NCBI GenBank assembly: GCA_965115835.1
Contig: OZ220471.1
Location: forward strand, 1,488,001-1,552,000
Direction: 5' to 3'
DNA from: Foliamicus sp965115835
GTDB taxonomy: Bacteria > Pseudomonadota > Gammaproteobacteria > Steroidobacterales > Foliamicaceae
Length of the DNA stretch: 64,000 nt
Part shown: positions 1 to 7,812 of the stretch, one piece after another
Layout: the number at the start of each line of letters is the position of its first letter
Numbering within the stretch: the first letter of the stretch is position 1
The notes under the pieces: generated by a model
Told to the model about the DNA's origin: nothing
Seen by the model: only the letters and a program-made list of their open reading frames with translations
Database searches by the model: none
Program-made: the position numbers and the translations under genes

Positions 1-681
1 CAACCCGGGCTGCTCGGTCGCGGCAGCCTCCGCCTCCCGAAGCGACTCCGGCGAAACACGGCCGAGAGGCTCCAGCACGCGCTCTCCGACATGGTTGGGG
101 GCGTCGCCCAGAAACAAACCGCACTTCTCGGCGATGAAAGTGACGGTCAGCGTGGCGCGCACAGCCACTCCCGGGGCAGCGCCGCTATCGGCGTGGATGC
201 CGGTGGGGATATCCACCGCCAGCACCGGCGCGCCCGAATCGTTCACGGCGCGAATCGCTTCCCGATAGCGGCCCCTGGGCGGGCGATCCAGGCCGATCCC
301 GAGCATGGCGTCCACAATCAGATCGCATGGAGGAAGCGCGCGCCCCTCGAACGGCGCCACGGACACCTCCGCGCCAGCCAGCGCCTCGAACTGGGTGGCT
401 GTATCCCCCCGGGGCCGGCTGGAGGGCGACAACAACAGCACCTGCGCCTCGAAGCCCTGGCTCTTCGCCAGACGGGCAACGACAAAACCGTCGCCGGCGT
501 TGTTGCCCGCGCCGGCCAGGACCAGCCAGCGCCGCGCCTCCGGAAAGCGCCGCCGGGCATGCTCGAAGGCCGCCGCTCCCGCACGCTGCATGAGCGCGTT
601 GCTGTCGATGCCCTCGGCAACCATCACTGCGCCTTCCAGCGCGCGCACCACGGAAGCCGGATAAGCAGCCCGATAACTCAT
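1..681 (-). CDS. nnr: NAD(P)H-hydrate epimerase, C-terminal part beyond window edge
   Basis: The reading frame starts with ATG at 681 and stays open to base 1, giving 227 codons, so the gene runs out of the window. The product is the YjeF N-terminal type epimerase that interconverts the R and S forms of hydrated NAD(P)H during metabolite repair. The YjeF_N signature AGAGNNAGDGFV is visible at about residues 60-71, with the following segment DLIVDAMLGIGL and the later VDIPTGIHADSG matching the substrate and metal loop of the family. In many gammaproteobacteria the protein continues into an ADP/ATP-dependent dehydratase domain, which would lie outside this window. In E. coli-type genomes this gene is divergent from queG; here a two-gene cassette separates them. 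Confidence 0.93.
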   Translation of the reverse strand, partial: MSYRAAYPASVVRALEGAVMVAEGIDSNALMQRAGAAAFEHARRRFPEARRWLVLAGAGNNAGDGFVVARLAKSQGFEAQVLLLSPSSRPRGDTATQFEALAGAEVSVAPFEGRALPPCDLIVDAMLGIGLDRPPRGRYREAIRAVNDSGAPVLAVDIPTGIHADSGAAPGVAVRATLTVTFIAEKCGLFLGDAPNHVGERVLEPLGRVSPESLREAEAAATEQPGL

Positions 682-757
682 CAGCCTACAGGTTTCATGC
701 AAACTACCGAGCGTCGCCACCCCAACACACCCTGGACATCACTCCCTGCAAATATAC

Positions 758-1396
758 TCACTCCCCTCTCGCCAACCCTTCCAGACGCGCTACCCACACA
801 TCAAACCGAGGGCATTCCGCCCGAATCTTCGGCAGACCCGTCTCTTTCGCAATCAGCGGGCCGTGAAGACGCTTGCGATATCGGGACACCGCGCCTGCAA
901 TTCTCTTGCTGGGCGCCCCGCCCGGATCGTCATTGATCTCTTCGGGCGTTGAAAATTGCTGGCGAATGGCCGCAAGCCGCTCAATGTCCGGGTTCGCCGT
1001 TTCACCGATAACCCGGAATGCCCCTGTTTCCGAAAAAAGAAGGCCCTCGAACTCGTACTTCTGCACATAGGGAAACACCCGCCTGCCGTTCGTGATTTTC
1101 GGTTCGATTTCTTGCATCAAGCGCTCTTCCAGCGCTTCCACCGTGGGTTCTTCGCGACCGCGAAAACCGTAGAAGTCCACCAGCGATGTCACAGCATCGA
1201 AAGAATGCTGCAACAGCACCATTTCGGCCGCGAGGCGTCCGACACTCACATTACCACCACCCTGGCCGCCGCCTCGCGCTCTCCCGAGAAGGATGGGACA
1301 AGGCTCCACATCGCTCTCTCGCAGAAGGTCGGCCAGGATCCCCTTGACGAAGGCCTCCTCGGTCTGTCCCTCTACCGAAATGCCAAGCCGGATCAC
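758..1396 (-). CDS. DUF4276 family protein (Toprim-like), partner of AAA ATPase
   Basis: The 212-residue product starts at GTG 1396, which overlaps the stop of the upstream ATPase in a GTGA junction, so translation is probably coupled. It shows the DUF4276 pattern: an N-terminal VEGQTEEAF (about residues 8-16) with the conserved acidic residue of a Toprim-like fold, a second acidic motif around VDFYG (Asp near 74), and EFEGLLF (about 115-121). Proteins of this family usually sit directly after a RecF/OLD-like ATPase and are considered candidate nuclease or effector subunits of phage-defence pairs. That role is inferred from family context; catalytic activity has not been shown here. A longer upstream start would run deep inside the ATPase gene and is unlikely. 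Confidence 0.8.
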   Translation of the reverse strand: MIRLGISVEGQTEEAFVKGILADLLRESDVEPCPILLGRARGGGQGGGNVSVGRLAAEMVLLQHSFDAVTSLVDFYGFRGREEPTVEALEERLMQEIEPKITNGRRVFPYVQKYEFEGLLFSETGAFRVIGETANPDIERLAAIRQQFSTPEEINDDPGGAPSKRIAGAVSRYRKRLHGPLIAKETGLPKIRAECPRFDVWVARLEGLARGE

Positions 1397-2517
1397 GGAC
1401 GACCTCCAAGAAGGTTCTTCTGCCAAAGCTCCCCCGTCGTATATTCGTTCAACCAATCCTGATAACGCTCCCGATCGAACCGCCGAACACTGCTCTTGCC
1501 GTCTTGCGCCTCCAGAACCAGGATCTCCTTGATATCGAATGCGTCCACAAGCAAGGGAGACTGCGTCGCAACGATTACTTGCCGGTCCGCCGCACATACC
1601 TTGATCATTTCGCCGACCAGAGCGATAGCCGCAGGGTGCAACCCCAACTCCGGTTCGTCCAGCAGGACCACATCCGGAAGCATCCCGGACGGAAGGTTCA
1701 GCAAGGTGACCAGAGCGAAAAAACGAAGCGAGCCATCGGAGGTCAGATGCGCGCCGATCGTCTTGTCCATTCCAGCAGCCTTCCATCGCAGCATGACCTT
1801 TCCATGGCTTTCCTCCAACTCGAATCGGTCGAAGATTGGCAATGCACCACGAATGTGGTCGCCAATCCGCTCGAACCGCTGCCTGTCTTCACGTTCCAGA
1901 CGCAGCAGGATTGCCGCCAGATTTCCTCCATGAGACTTCAAATAGGCATTGTCCCTCGCATCCCAGTGCTTCTTCATTTGTGAATCATGAGAGGTATCGT
2001 GAAACTGGTACACAGCGCATCGACGCAACAAATGGACCAGTACCCGAGCCGTGGTTGAGTTCACTTCGGGTATCCCCGCACGATCCGGGACTTCTCGAAT
2101 TTCCGCCTCGGAATGACCGCTTCCCAGATGTTGCCACGGCGCCTCTGTACTCCAGCCAGCCCTGCTGAAGCGAAACGCTTCCTCGGTGAATATGAAACGA
2201 TCCGGATGAGCGTAACTAAACAGGAAGCGATAGTCGTTTCGGCCTTGGTCCGTTCGAATGGCCAACTCGGCTTCCATTACAGGAGTAACCTTGCTGCCGC
2301 CAAAAAGCTGGTCGTCAGCGCCCCCGTTTCTCTGGACAAACTCCGCCAGCCTTCCCGCCCCGATCATCCAGGTCACCATCTCGAAAAAACGAATGAAATT
2401 CGATTTGCCGCAGCCATTGGCGCCGATCAAAACGGCTGTCCCCGGCAGCGCATCGATCTCGATATCCGCCAGAGACCGGAAACCCCTTATCCGTAGGTAT
2501 TCAATTCGATTCGGCAT
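1393..2517 (-). CDS. AAA ATPase (AAA_21/OLD-RecF-like) of a two-gene defence-type cassette
   Basis: The 374-residue product is an ABC-like, SMC/RecF-type AAA ATPase. It has an N-terminal IRGFRSL segment, Walker A GANGCGKSN (about residues 32-40), an ABC-signature-like SDGSLRFF, a Walker B segment VVLLDEPELGLHP (about 283-295) and a switch-like ATQSP. ATG 2517 is chosen over an ATG 36 bases upstream because the protein begins directly with the strand preceding Walker A, as in the family. The stop overlaps the start of the DUF4276 gene. ATPases of this class paired with a Toprim-like protein occur in OLD, PARIS and related anti-phage systems, so a defence role is likely but not proven. The pair interrupts the usual nnr/queG neighbourhood, suggesting acquisition as a unit. 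Confidence 0.83.
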   Translation of the reverse strand: MPNRIEYLRIRGFRSLADIEIDALPGTAVLIGANGCGKSNFIRFFEMVTWMIGAGRLAEFVQRNGGADDQLFGGSKVTPVMEAELAIRTDQGRNDYRFLFSYAHPDRFIFTEEAFRFSRAGWSTEAPWQHLGSGHSEAEIREVPDRAGIPEVNSTTARVLVHLLRRCAVYQFHDTSHDSQMKKHWDARDNAYLKSHGGNLAAILLRLEREDRQRFERIGDHIRGALPIFDRFELEESHGKVMLRWKAAGMDKTIGAHLTSDGSLRFFALVTLLNLPSGMLPDVVLLDEPELGLHPAAIALVGEMIKVCAADRQVIVATQSPLLVDAFDIKEILVLEAQDGKSSVRRFDRERYQDWLNEYTTGELWQKNLLGGRP

Positions 2518-2704
2518 CCCGTTTTTCCCTGCCTCATGCTGGCCTGCTCCCAAGTCCGGTTCAGTTTACATGCGCTGCGTTCCCCGCCGGCTGCGTCGCC
2601 CATCCAGTAGCCGCGACACTTTCCCGGTTTGACGGTCCCGCGCCGCTGCTCACCTCGCACGAGGCGCTACGAGCCGGCAGGACGGCAATTGCGGCAATAT
2701 ATGG

Positions 2705-3910
2705 ATGCCCATGCCCGCCGCCGCCAACCTGTCACGGCTTGCTGCCGAGCTGCCTGCCCTGGCGCAGGCGTTCGGCTTTCAGCAGGCGGGCGTTGCCGGA
2801 ATCGATCTCGGGGAGGCCGAGAAGCGGCTCGAGCGCTGGCTGGAGCTGGGCCGGCACGGAACCATGAGCTGGATGGCTCGCCATGGCCGCAAGCGCACGC
2901 GCCCGGACATGTTGCTGCCGGGAACGCTGCGGGTGTTGTGTTTCCGCATGCACTACCAGCCCCGCGATGCGGCGCCCGCCCTGTCGGTGCTGGCCAATCC
3001 GCAAAAGGCCTACATTTCCCGCTACGCCCTGGGGCGCGACTACCACCGGCTGATGCGAAAGCGCCTCAAGGGGCTGGCCGAGCGCATCGCCGGGCTGGCC
3101 GGACCCATGGGCTACCGTGTGTTCGTGGACAGCGCGCCAGTCATGGAGAAACCGCTGGCCGCACAGGCCGGGTTGGGCTGGATGGGCAAGCACACCAACC
3201 TGATCAACCGGCGCGAAGGCTCATGGTTCTTCCTGGGCGAGATCTACACGGACCTGCCGCTGCCGCTCGGCCGCGCCGCCGACAATCATTGCGGCAGTTG
3301 CCGCGCGTGCCTCGACATCTGTCCCACCCGTGCAATCGTCGCGCCCTACCAACTGGACGCCCGCCGCTGCGTGTCCTACCTCACGATCGAACATCGCGGC
3401 GCCATTCCCTGCGAACTTCGCCCGATGATGGGCAACCGCATCTTCGGCTGCGACGACTGCCAGCTGGTCTGCCCCTGGAACCGCCATGCCCGTCCCAGCG
3501 AAGAAGCGGCGTTTGCCCCCCGCAGCGGCCTGGACGACGCCGCACTCACCACCCTGTTCGCCTGGAGCGAAGAGCAGTGGCGCGAACGCACGAGAGGCAG
3601 CGCCCTGCGCCGCGCAGGCTACACCGGATGGCTCCGGAACCTTGCCGTGGCCCTGGGCAACGCCACCCGCTCGGCAGCCGTCCTCAAGGCGCTGCGCCGC
3701 CGCTCCTCGCACCCGAGCGAAATGGTTCGGGAGCATGTGCGCTGGGCGCTGGAGCGTCTGGACGACAACCGGGCAAGCTACTCGAACGAGCATCCGGCGT
3801 TATCGACAAGGCGCGTCCGGCCCAGCCAGGCGGCGGCCAGCACCACCCATCCCCCACAATCGGACGCCGCCGGCAAGCCGAGGTCGCCGGCCCGGCGCAC
3901 CGCCACGTAA
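2705..3910 (+). CDS. queG: Epoxyqueuosine reductase
   Basis: This cobalamin and iron-sulphur enzyme carries out the last step of queuosine synthesis, reducing epoxyqueuosine to queuosine in tRNA anticodons. Two ferredoxin-like clusters are visible: HCGSCRACLDICP at about residues 194-206 and GCDDCQLVCPWN at about 247-258. Upstream, DSAPVMEKPLAAQAGLGWMG matches the conserved catalytic and cofactor region. Translation could start at ATG 2705 or ATG 2711. The 401-residue product is slightly long because its last roughly 45 residues (Ser/Ala/Arg/Pro-rich) read through the 3' end of panC on the other strand, an antisense overlap of 133 bases. Confidence 0.95.
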   Translation: MPMPAAANLSRLAAELPALAQAFGFQQAGVAGIDLGEAEKRLERWLELGRHGTMSWMARHGRKRTRPDMLLPGTLRVLCFRMHYQPRDAAPALSVLANPQKAYISRYALGRDYHRLMRKRLKGLAERIAGLAGPMGYRVFVDSAPVMEKPLAAQAGLGWMGKHTNLINRREGSWFFLGEIYTDLPLPLGRAADNHCGSCRACLDICPTRAIVAPYQLDARRCVSYLTIEHRGAIPCELRPMMGNRIFGCDDCQLVCPWNRHARPSEEAAFAPRSGLDDAALTTLFAWSEEQWRERTRGSALRRAGYTGWLRNLAVALGNATRSAAVLKALRRRSSHPSEMVREHVRWALERLDDNRASYSNEHPALSTRRVRPSQAAASTTHPPQSDAAGKPRSPARRTAT

Positions 3911-4629
3911 TCCGGCGCGAAGCCTTGTTCCTCAAGACGCGCCACCGCCTCCCGCTCCAGGCGGGCGAAGTCGCGTTCGCCGTTTCGCAGGCGCTGCGCA
4001 CACGCCTCCAGCACCGCGTGCAGCGCCGGGGCGGTGCGTCTTTCTTCCGCGCTGAGGTAGCGATTGCGTGAACTCATGGCCAGACCGTCGTCTTCGCGCG
4101 TGATCGGCCCCTCGATCACCTCGACGGGAAGGTGCAAATCCTCCACCATCCTGCGCAGGATCACCAATTGCTGGTAATCCTTGCGCCCGAATATCACCGC
4201 ATCGGGCAAGACAATCAGGAGCAGGCGAGCCACGACCGACGTCACCCCGACAAAGTGCGCGGGCCGATGCGCACCGCAGAGATCCGCAGACAAGCCGGGC
4301 ACTTCCACCCGAGTGAGATCGTCCAGCCCTCTCGGATAGATCTCTTCCGCCGCCGGAGCGAACAGCAGGTCCGCGTCCGCCTCGCGCAGCAGCGCGGCGT
4401 CCGCTTCGAGATCGCGCGGATAGCGTTCGAAGTCCTCTCCGGGAGCGAATTGCGTGGGATTGACGAAAATACTCACGACTGCGCGCCCCGAGCGTCGCGC
4501 AAGGCGCACCAGATCGAGGTGCGCCTGATGCAGGGCGCCCATCGTCGGCGCCAGCGTTACCCTCTCGCCCGCTTCCCGCCACCGCCGAACCTGTGCGCGA
4601 ACCTGCGCCCTGGTCTCGACTATGCGCAT
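3778..4629 (-). CDS. panC: Pantoate-beta-alanine ligase (pantothenate synthetase)
   Basis: The enzyme joins pantoate to beta-alanine using ATP, the last step of pantothenate (vitamin B5, CoA precursor) synthesis. Its 283 residues match the normal family length when ATG 4629 is used; an upstream ATG would add an unlikely Pro/Gly-rich leader. Visible motifs are PTMGALH near the N terminus, FVNPTQF, GRKDYQQL and the KMSKS-equivalent MSSRN. The HIGH-like site reads HQAH where most homologues have HxGH. The gene lies downstream of panB on the same strand with a gap of about 175 bases, and its 3' end is overlapped by queG. Confidence 0.96.
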   Translation of the reverse strand: MRIVETRAQVRAQVRRWREAGERVTLAPTMGALHQAHLDLVRLARRSGRAVVSIFVNPTQFAPGEDFERYPRDLEADAALLREADADLLFAPAAEEIYPRGLDDLTRVEVPGLSADLCGAHRPAHFVGVTSVVARLLLIVLPDAVIFGRKDYQQLVILRRMVEDLHLPVEVIEGPITREDDGLAMSSRNRYLSAEERRTAPALHAVLEACAQRLRNGERDFARLEREAVARLEEQGFAPDYVAVRRAGDLGLPAASDCGGWVVLAAAWLGRTRLVDNAGCSFE

Positions 4630-4803
4630 GAGACCGGGAGGGTCGATCGAACAACGATGGGCCGGCGCGGCCCCTCCTGCCGGAAGACGCAAGGACCTGT
4701 TGGCGGCGCTCGTTTCCGGCGCCCATGGCTCCAACATTCCCGGCGCGCAGGCGCCGCGCCGGGAACGCGCACGCCAGAAAACCTGCCGTCGCCGGTCACT
4801 GCG

Positions 4804-5607
4804 TCAGGAAAAGCAGTGTTCGGGCGCCGGGTACCCGTGCGACTTGACGGCTGCCACATAGGCCTCGCAGGCGGCCAGCGGGTCGTCTGCTTCGGCGATG
4901 AAATTGCGCACGAATCGAGGCAACGGTCCCTGGGTAATGCCCAGCATGTCGTACAGCACCAGGATCTGGCCATCCACATGCGGCCCCGCACCAATCCCCA
5001 GCACAGGAACCCGGCATTGCTCGGCCACCGCCTGGCCCAGTTCATTGGGGACGCATTCCAGCAGAACCACATCGGCGCCCGCCTCCTCCAGCCGGCGCGC
5101 GCTCTCGACCATTGCTCCGGCCTGTTCCGGCTGCCGCCCGTGGACCTTGAAACCGCCGATCTTGTGCACGGACTGCGGGCGCAGGCCAAGATGCGCACAT
5201 ACCGGGATGTCGTGGCGCGCCAGATGCTCGACAACCTTCCGCTGGCCCATGCCGCCCTCCAGCTTGACCATCATCGCAGCCCCCTCCTGCATCAAGCGAA
5301 CCGCGTTGTCGAGCGCCTGCTCCGGCTGGCTGTAACTCATGAAGGGCATGTCCGCCACCAGAAAGGCATGGGTCAGCGCCCGGGCCACAATCCTGCTGTG
5401 GTAGACGATGTCGTCCACGGTAACCGGCACCGTGGTGTCGTGCCCCTGAATCACCATGCCCAGTGAGTCTCCCACCAGCACCAGATCCACTCCCGATCGA
5501 TCCACCAGACGCGCGAAGCTGGCGTCGTAGGCCGTAAGGCAGGCGATAGGCTCGTTCTCCCTTTTCATGCGCGCCAGGGTACTGACGTTGACCGGCGGCC
5601 TGTGCAT
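4804..5607 (-). CDS. panB: 3-methyl-2-oxobutanoate hydroxymethyltransferase
   Basis: The enzyme transfers a hydroxymethyl group from 5,10-methylene-THF to alpha-ketoisovalerate, giving ketopantoate for pantothenate synthesis. The 267-residue TIM-barrel protein shows LTAYDASFARLVD, the metal-binding VGDSLGMVIQG, ADMPFMSY, VKLEGG, the HLGLRPQ segment and GIGAGPHVDGQILV. ATG 5607 is chosen because the conserved sequence (VNVSTLARMK) begins only a few residues later, although the frame is open further upstream. It belongs to the pcnB-kinase-panB-panC run on the minus strand. Confidence 0.96.
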   Translation of the reverse strand: MHRPPVNVSTLARMKRENEPIACLTAYDASFARLVDRSGVDLVLVGDSLGMVIQGHDTTVPVTVDDIVYHSRIVARALTHAFLVADMPFMSYSQPEQALDNAVRLMQEGAAMMVKLEGGMGQRKVVEHLARHDIPVCAHLGLRPQSVHKIGGFKVHGRQPEQAGAMVESARRLEEAGADVVLLECVPNELGQAVAEQCRVPVLGIGAGPHVDGQILVLYDMLGITQGPLPRFVRNFIAEADDPLAACEAYVAAVKSHGYPAPEHCFS

Positions 5608-5686
5608 GTCGCGCTGCTTCAGTTGAACGTACACCGGATGTCTCTCAATCCTGGCCAATGCAAGCGCGGAGCATGGGGGGGCCGTG

Positions 5687-6343
5687 TCAAGCCACCAGGC
5701 CGCCGGGATCAAAATAGGTGCGCCCGCCCCTGGCGCGCTCCATCTCGGCGAGCAGCAGTTCCAGATGCTCGTCATTATTGGCCAGGTCGATGGACTCGGT
5801 GTTCACGATAAGAACCGGCGCGGCATCGTAGTCCAGTATAAATCGCGCCATCGCTTCATGGAGCCGCTCGAGATAGTCGGCGGTGATGCGCCGCTCCATG
5901 GCAATGCCCCGGTTGGCGATGCGCTCGAGCAGCGTTCGCACCGGAGTCTGGAGAAAGACGACCAGATCCGGAACCGGCGGTTCGCACGCCACCGCCTGAC
6001 ACACCATGTCGTACACCTGCAACTCGTCGGCCGCGAGCGTACATTCGGCGTAAACCCGGTCGCGCTCCAGAAGGAAATCACTGATCCGCGTGGTCGGAAA
6101 CAGGTCTTCCTTCTTGATGCGTTCCGCCAGCTGCGTACGATGCAGCAGGAAATACAATTGCGCCGGCAGCACCGCCTGGGACACGCCGCCATAGAAGCGT
6201 TCCAGGAAGGGGTTGCCGTGCGGCGCCTCCACGATCAATTCGCCGTTCATGCGTTCGGCCAGCAAGTGGGCAAGCGTCGACTTTCCGGCGCCGATACAGC
6301 CCTCCACGGCGATATAGCGGCGGGAACGGGACGGGGCGGTCAT
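5687..6343 (-). CDS. Deoxynucleoside kinase family protein
   Basis: The 218-residue product is a P-loop kinase of the deoxyadenosine/deoxyguanosine kinase type, which phosphorylates deoxynucleosides for salvage. The P-loop EGCIGAGKSTLA lies at about residues 14-25, followed by the family's E-A-P-H-G-N-P-F-L-E-R-F-Y segment, and DLVVFLQTPVRTLLERI plus RGIAMERRI form the lid region. Start ATG 6343 overlaps the pcnB stop in an ATGA junction. In related genomes folK usually occupies this place between pcnB and panB; no pterin kinase motif is present here, so folK has been replaced or lost locally. Confidence 0.88.
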   Translation of the reverse strand: MTAPSRSRRYIAVEGCIGAGKSTLAHLLAERMNGELIVEAPHGNPFLERFYGGVSQAVLPAQLYFLLHRTQLAERIKKEDLFPTTRISDFLLERDRVYAECTLAADELQVYDMVCQAVACEPPVPDLVVFLQTPVRTLLERIANRGIAMERRITADYLERLHEAMARFILDYDAAPVLIVNTESIDLANNDEHLELLLAEMERARGGRTYFDPGGLVA

Positions 6344-7704
6344 TTCCCGCCGGGCCGCTGCGGCGCGGCTACGGCCTTGTCGCCACCCGCCCGGCGGCGC
6401 TTGGGCCAGGAACGCGACGGCGCCTTCTCCACCCGCTCCCGCCAATAGCGGACCCTTTCCCCATCCACTTCGCCCAAGCGTTGACGCAAGCGCAGCAGGC
6501 GATACGCAGGACGCAACAGGGGATTCCCCAGAACCTGCCGCAGACGCCGCGGGTGGGGCGCCTGCAGCGTGGCCTGCCGGGCCAGCACCTCTTCCATGTC
6601 CGCCTGCATCTTGCGCGGCGGCTTCAGCCCGAACTTGCTGTCGCGGACGAGCTCGCGGAATGCCTCGACCAGCCGACCATGCGTCGGAGGCCGGCCGCTG
6701 CCCGAAGCGGCGCCGGCCTTCATCGATACGGGGCCCCAGAAGAACACGCACAACAGGAACATCAGGCTGGCGTGGCTGCCTTCGTTCAGGCGAAGGTCGG
6801 TAGCCTCCAGTGCGTCGCGCAAAAACGGCGCCGCCCGAGGCTGCGCATCCATCCATGCTTCGAGGAAGGGAAACAGTTCGTAGAGCAGGCCGAACCGCCG
6901 CAGTTGGGCAAAACTGGCCCCGGCGTGGCCACTCAGGAACAGCTTGCGAACCTCCTCGAGCAAGCGGGCGCTTGGCTCGGAGCGGAGCAACCGCGCCATT
7001 TCCGGGATCGGCTCGGCGCAGCGGGCATCCGGAGCGCAATCAAGCTTGGCGGCGAAGCGCGCCGCGCGCAGCATGCGCACCGGATCTTCCTGGTAGCGCA
7101 ACCGGGGGTCGCCGATCAAACGCAGGCGACGGTCCCGGATGTCCCCGAGCCCGCCCGTGTGGTCGATGATGCGTCCATCGGCATAGTCCCAATACAGGGC
7201 ATTGATGGTGAAATCGCGCCGCAGGACATCCTCTTCCAGGCGACCGAAACGATTGTCTCGAAGGATGCGCCCCCGGGACCCTCGCACTTCCGCGCCTTCG
7301 GCATCCTCCGCCTCATTGCCCGATCCGCGAAAGGTAGCCACCTCGATGTATTCGCGGCCGAACATCACGTGCGCCAGGCGGAAGCGCCGCCCAATCAGCA
7401 ACACTCGGCGAAATACCTTCTTTACCTGTTCCGGGCGCGCATCCGTAACCACATCGAAGTCCTTCGGCCGGAGATGCAAAAGAAGGTCGCGCACACCGCC
7501 CCCCACCACGCAGGCGCGGTATCCAGCCCGGTGCAATCCTCGAAGCACCCTGATGACATTGGACGGAAATTGCCGCGAACGGATGCGCGGCTCGTCCGAA
7601 TGGATTTTCAGCGCCGTTGTTTCGATCGCGGGCTGGACTCTGGCCTGGGATGTCGCGGCGCACCTTCGAGGCGCGCCCGATTCTGGCTGCCTATAATATC
7701 CCAT
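6340..7704 (-). CDS. pcnB: Poly(A) polymerase I / polynucleotide adenylyltransferase
   Basis: The enzyme adds 3' adenosine tails to RNA and so promotes RNA decay. The nucleotidyltransferase core is clear: VVGGGVRDLLL and KDFDVVT at about residues 68-88, carrying the metal-binding Asp pair, then RRDFTINALYWD and the GDPRLRYQEDPVRMLRAARFAAKL helix block. The basic C-terminal tail (KRRRAGGDK) is typical of PcnB rather than of CCA-adding enzymes. ATG 7704 gives 454 residues, close to the E. coli protein; ATG 7731 is an alternative. The start region overlaps the likely promoter of the divergent tRNA-Glu gene. Confidence 0.93.
   Translation of the reverse strand: MGYYRQPESGAPRRCAATSQARVQPAIETTALKIHSDEPRIRSRQFPSNVIRVLRGLHRAGYRACVVGGGVRDLLLHLRPKDFDVVTDARPEQVKKVFRRVLLIGRRFRLAHVMFGREYIEVATFRGSGNEAEDAEGAEVRGSRGRILRDNRFGRLEEDVLRRDFTINALYWDYADGRIIDHTGGLGDIRDRRLRLIGDPRLRYQEDPVRMLRAARFAAKLDCAPDARCAEPIPEMARLLRSEPSARLLEEVRKLFLSGHAGASFAQLRRFGLLYELFPFLEAWMDAQPRAAPFLRDALEATDLRLNEGSHASLMFLLCVFFWGPVSMKAGAASGSGRPPTHGRLVEAFRELVRDSKFGLKPPRKMQADMEEVLARQATLQAPHPRRLRQVLGNPLLRPAYRLLRLRQRLGEVDGERVRYWRERVEKAPSRSWPKRRRAGGDKAVAAPQRPGGK
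7692..7697 (+). promoter_or_regulatory. Probable -10 box of the tRNA-Glu promoter
   Basis: A perfect TATAAT hexamer lies 41 bases before the mature 5' end of tRNA-Glu, in a GC-rich setting where such a sequence is rare. No strong -35 box is seen at 17 bases; TTCGAG at 7665-7670 is weak and too far upstream. The assignment rests on position and the -10 match only. Confidence 0.45.
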
Positions 7705-7737
7705 GGCAAGCGCAGTTGCGCCCGGCGCCAAGTGCGC

Positions 7738-7812
7738 GCTCCCTTCGTCTAGGGGTCAGGACGCCAGGCTCTCAATCTGGAAACAGGGGTTCGATTCCCC
7801 TAGGGAGCGCCA
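7738..7812 (+). tRNA. tRNA-Glu (anticodon CUC), CCA encoded
   Basis: The cloverleaf can be folded by eye. A seven-pair acceptor stem GCTCCCT/AGGGAGC joins 7738-7744 to 7802-7808, with discriminator G at 7809 and a genomically encoded CCA at 7810-7812. The anticodon stem CCAGG/TCTGG (one G-U pair) encloses the loop CTCTCAA, giving anticodon CTC, which reads GAG. The T arm has the usual GGTTCGATTCC core. The remainder resembles bacterial tRNA-Glu. The last 13 bases overlap the 3' end of lptG on the other strand. Confidence 0.95.

Noticed and set aside
91..936. Plus-strand frame over the first kilobase
   Set aside because: The minus strand there encodes nnr with its AGAGNNAGDGFV signature and the DUF4276 gene.
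758..2517. Calling the ATPase pair PARIS
   Set aside because: PARIS effectors carry DUF4435; the partner here matches DUF4276, so only a general similarity is claimed.
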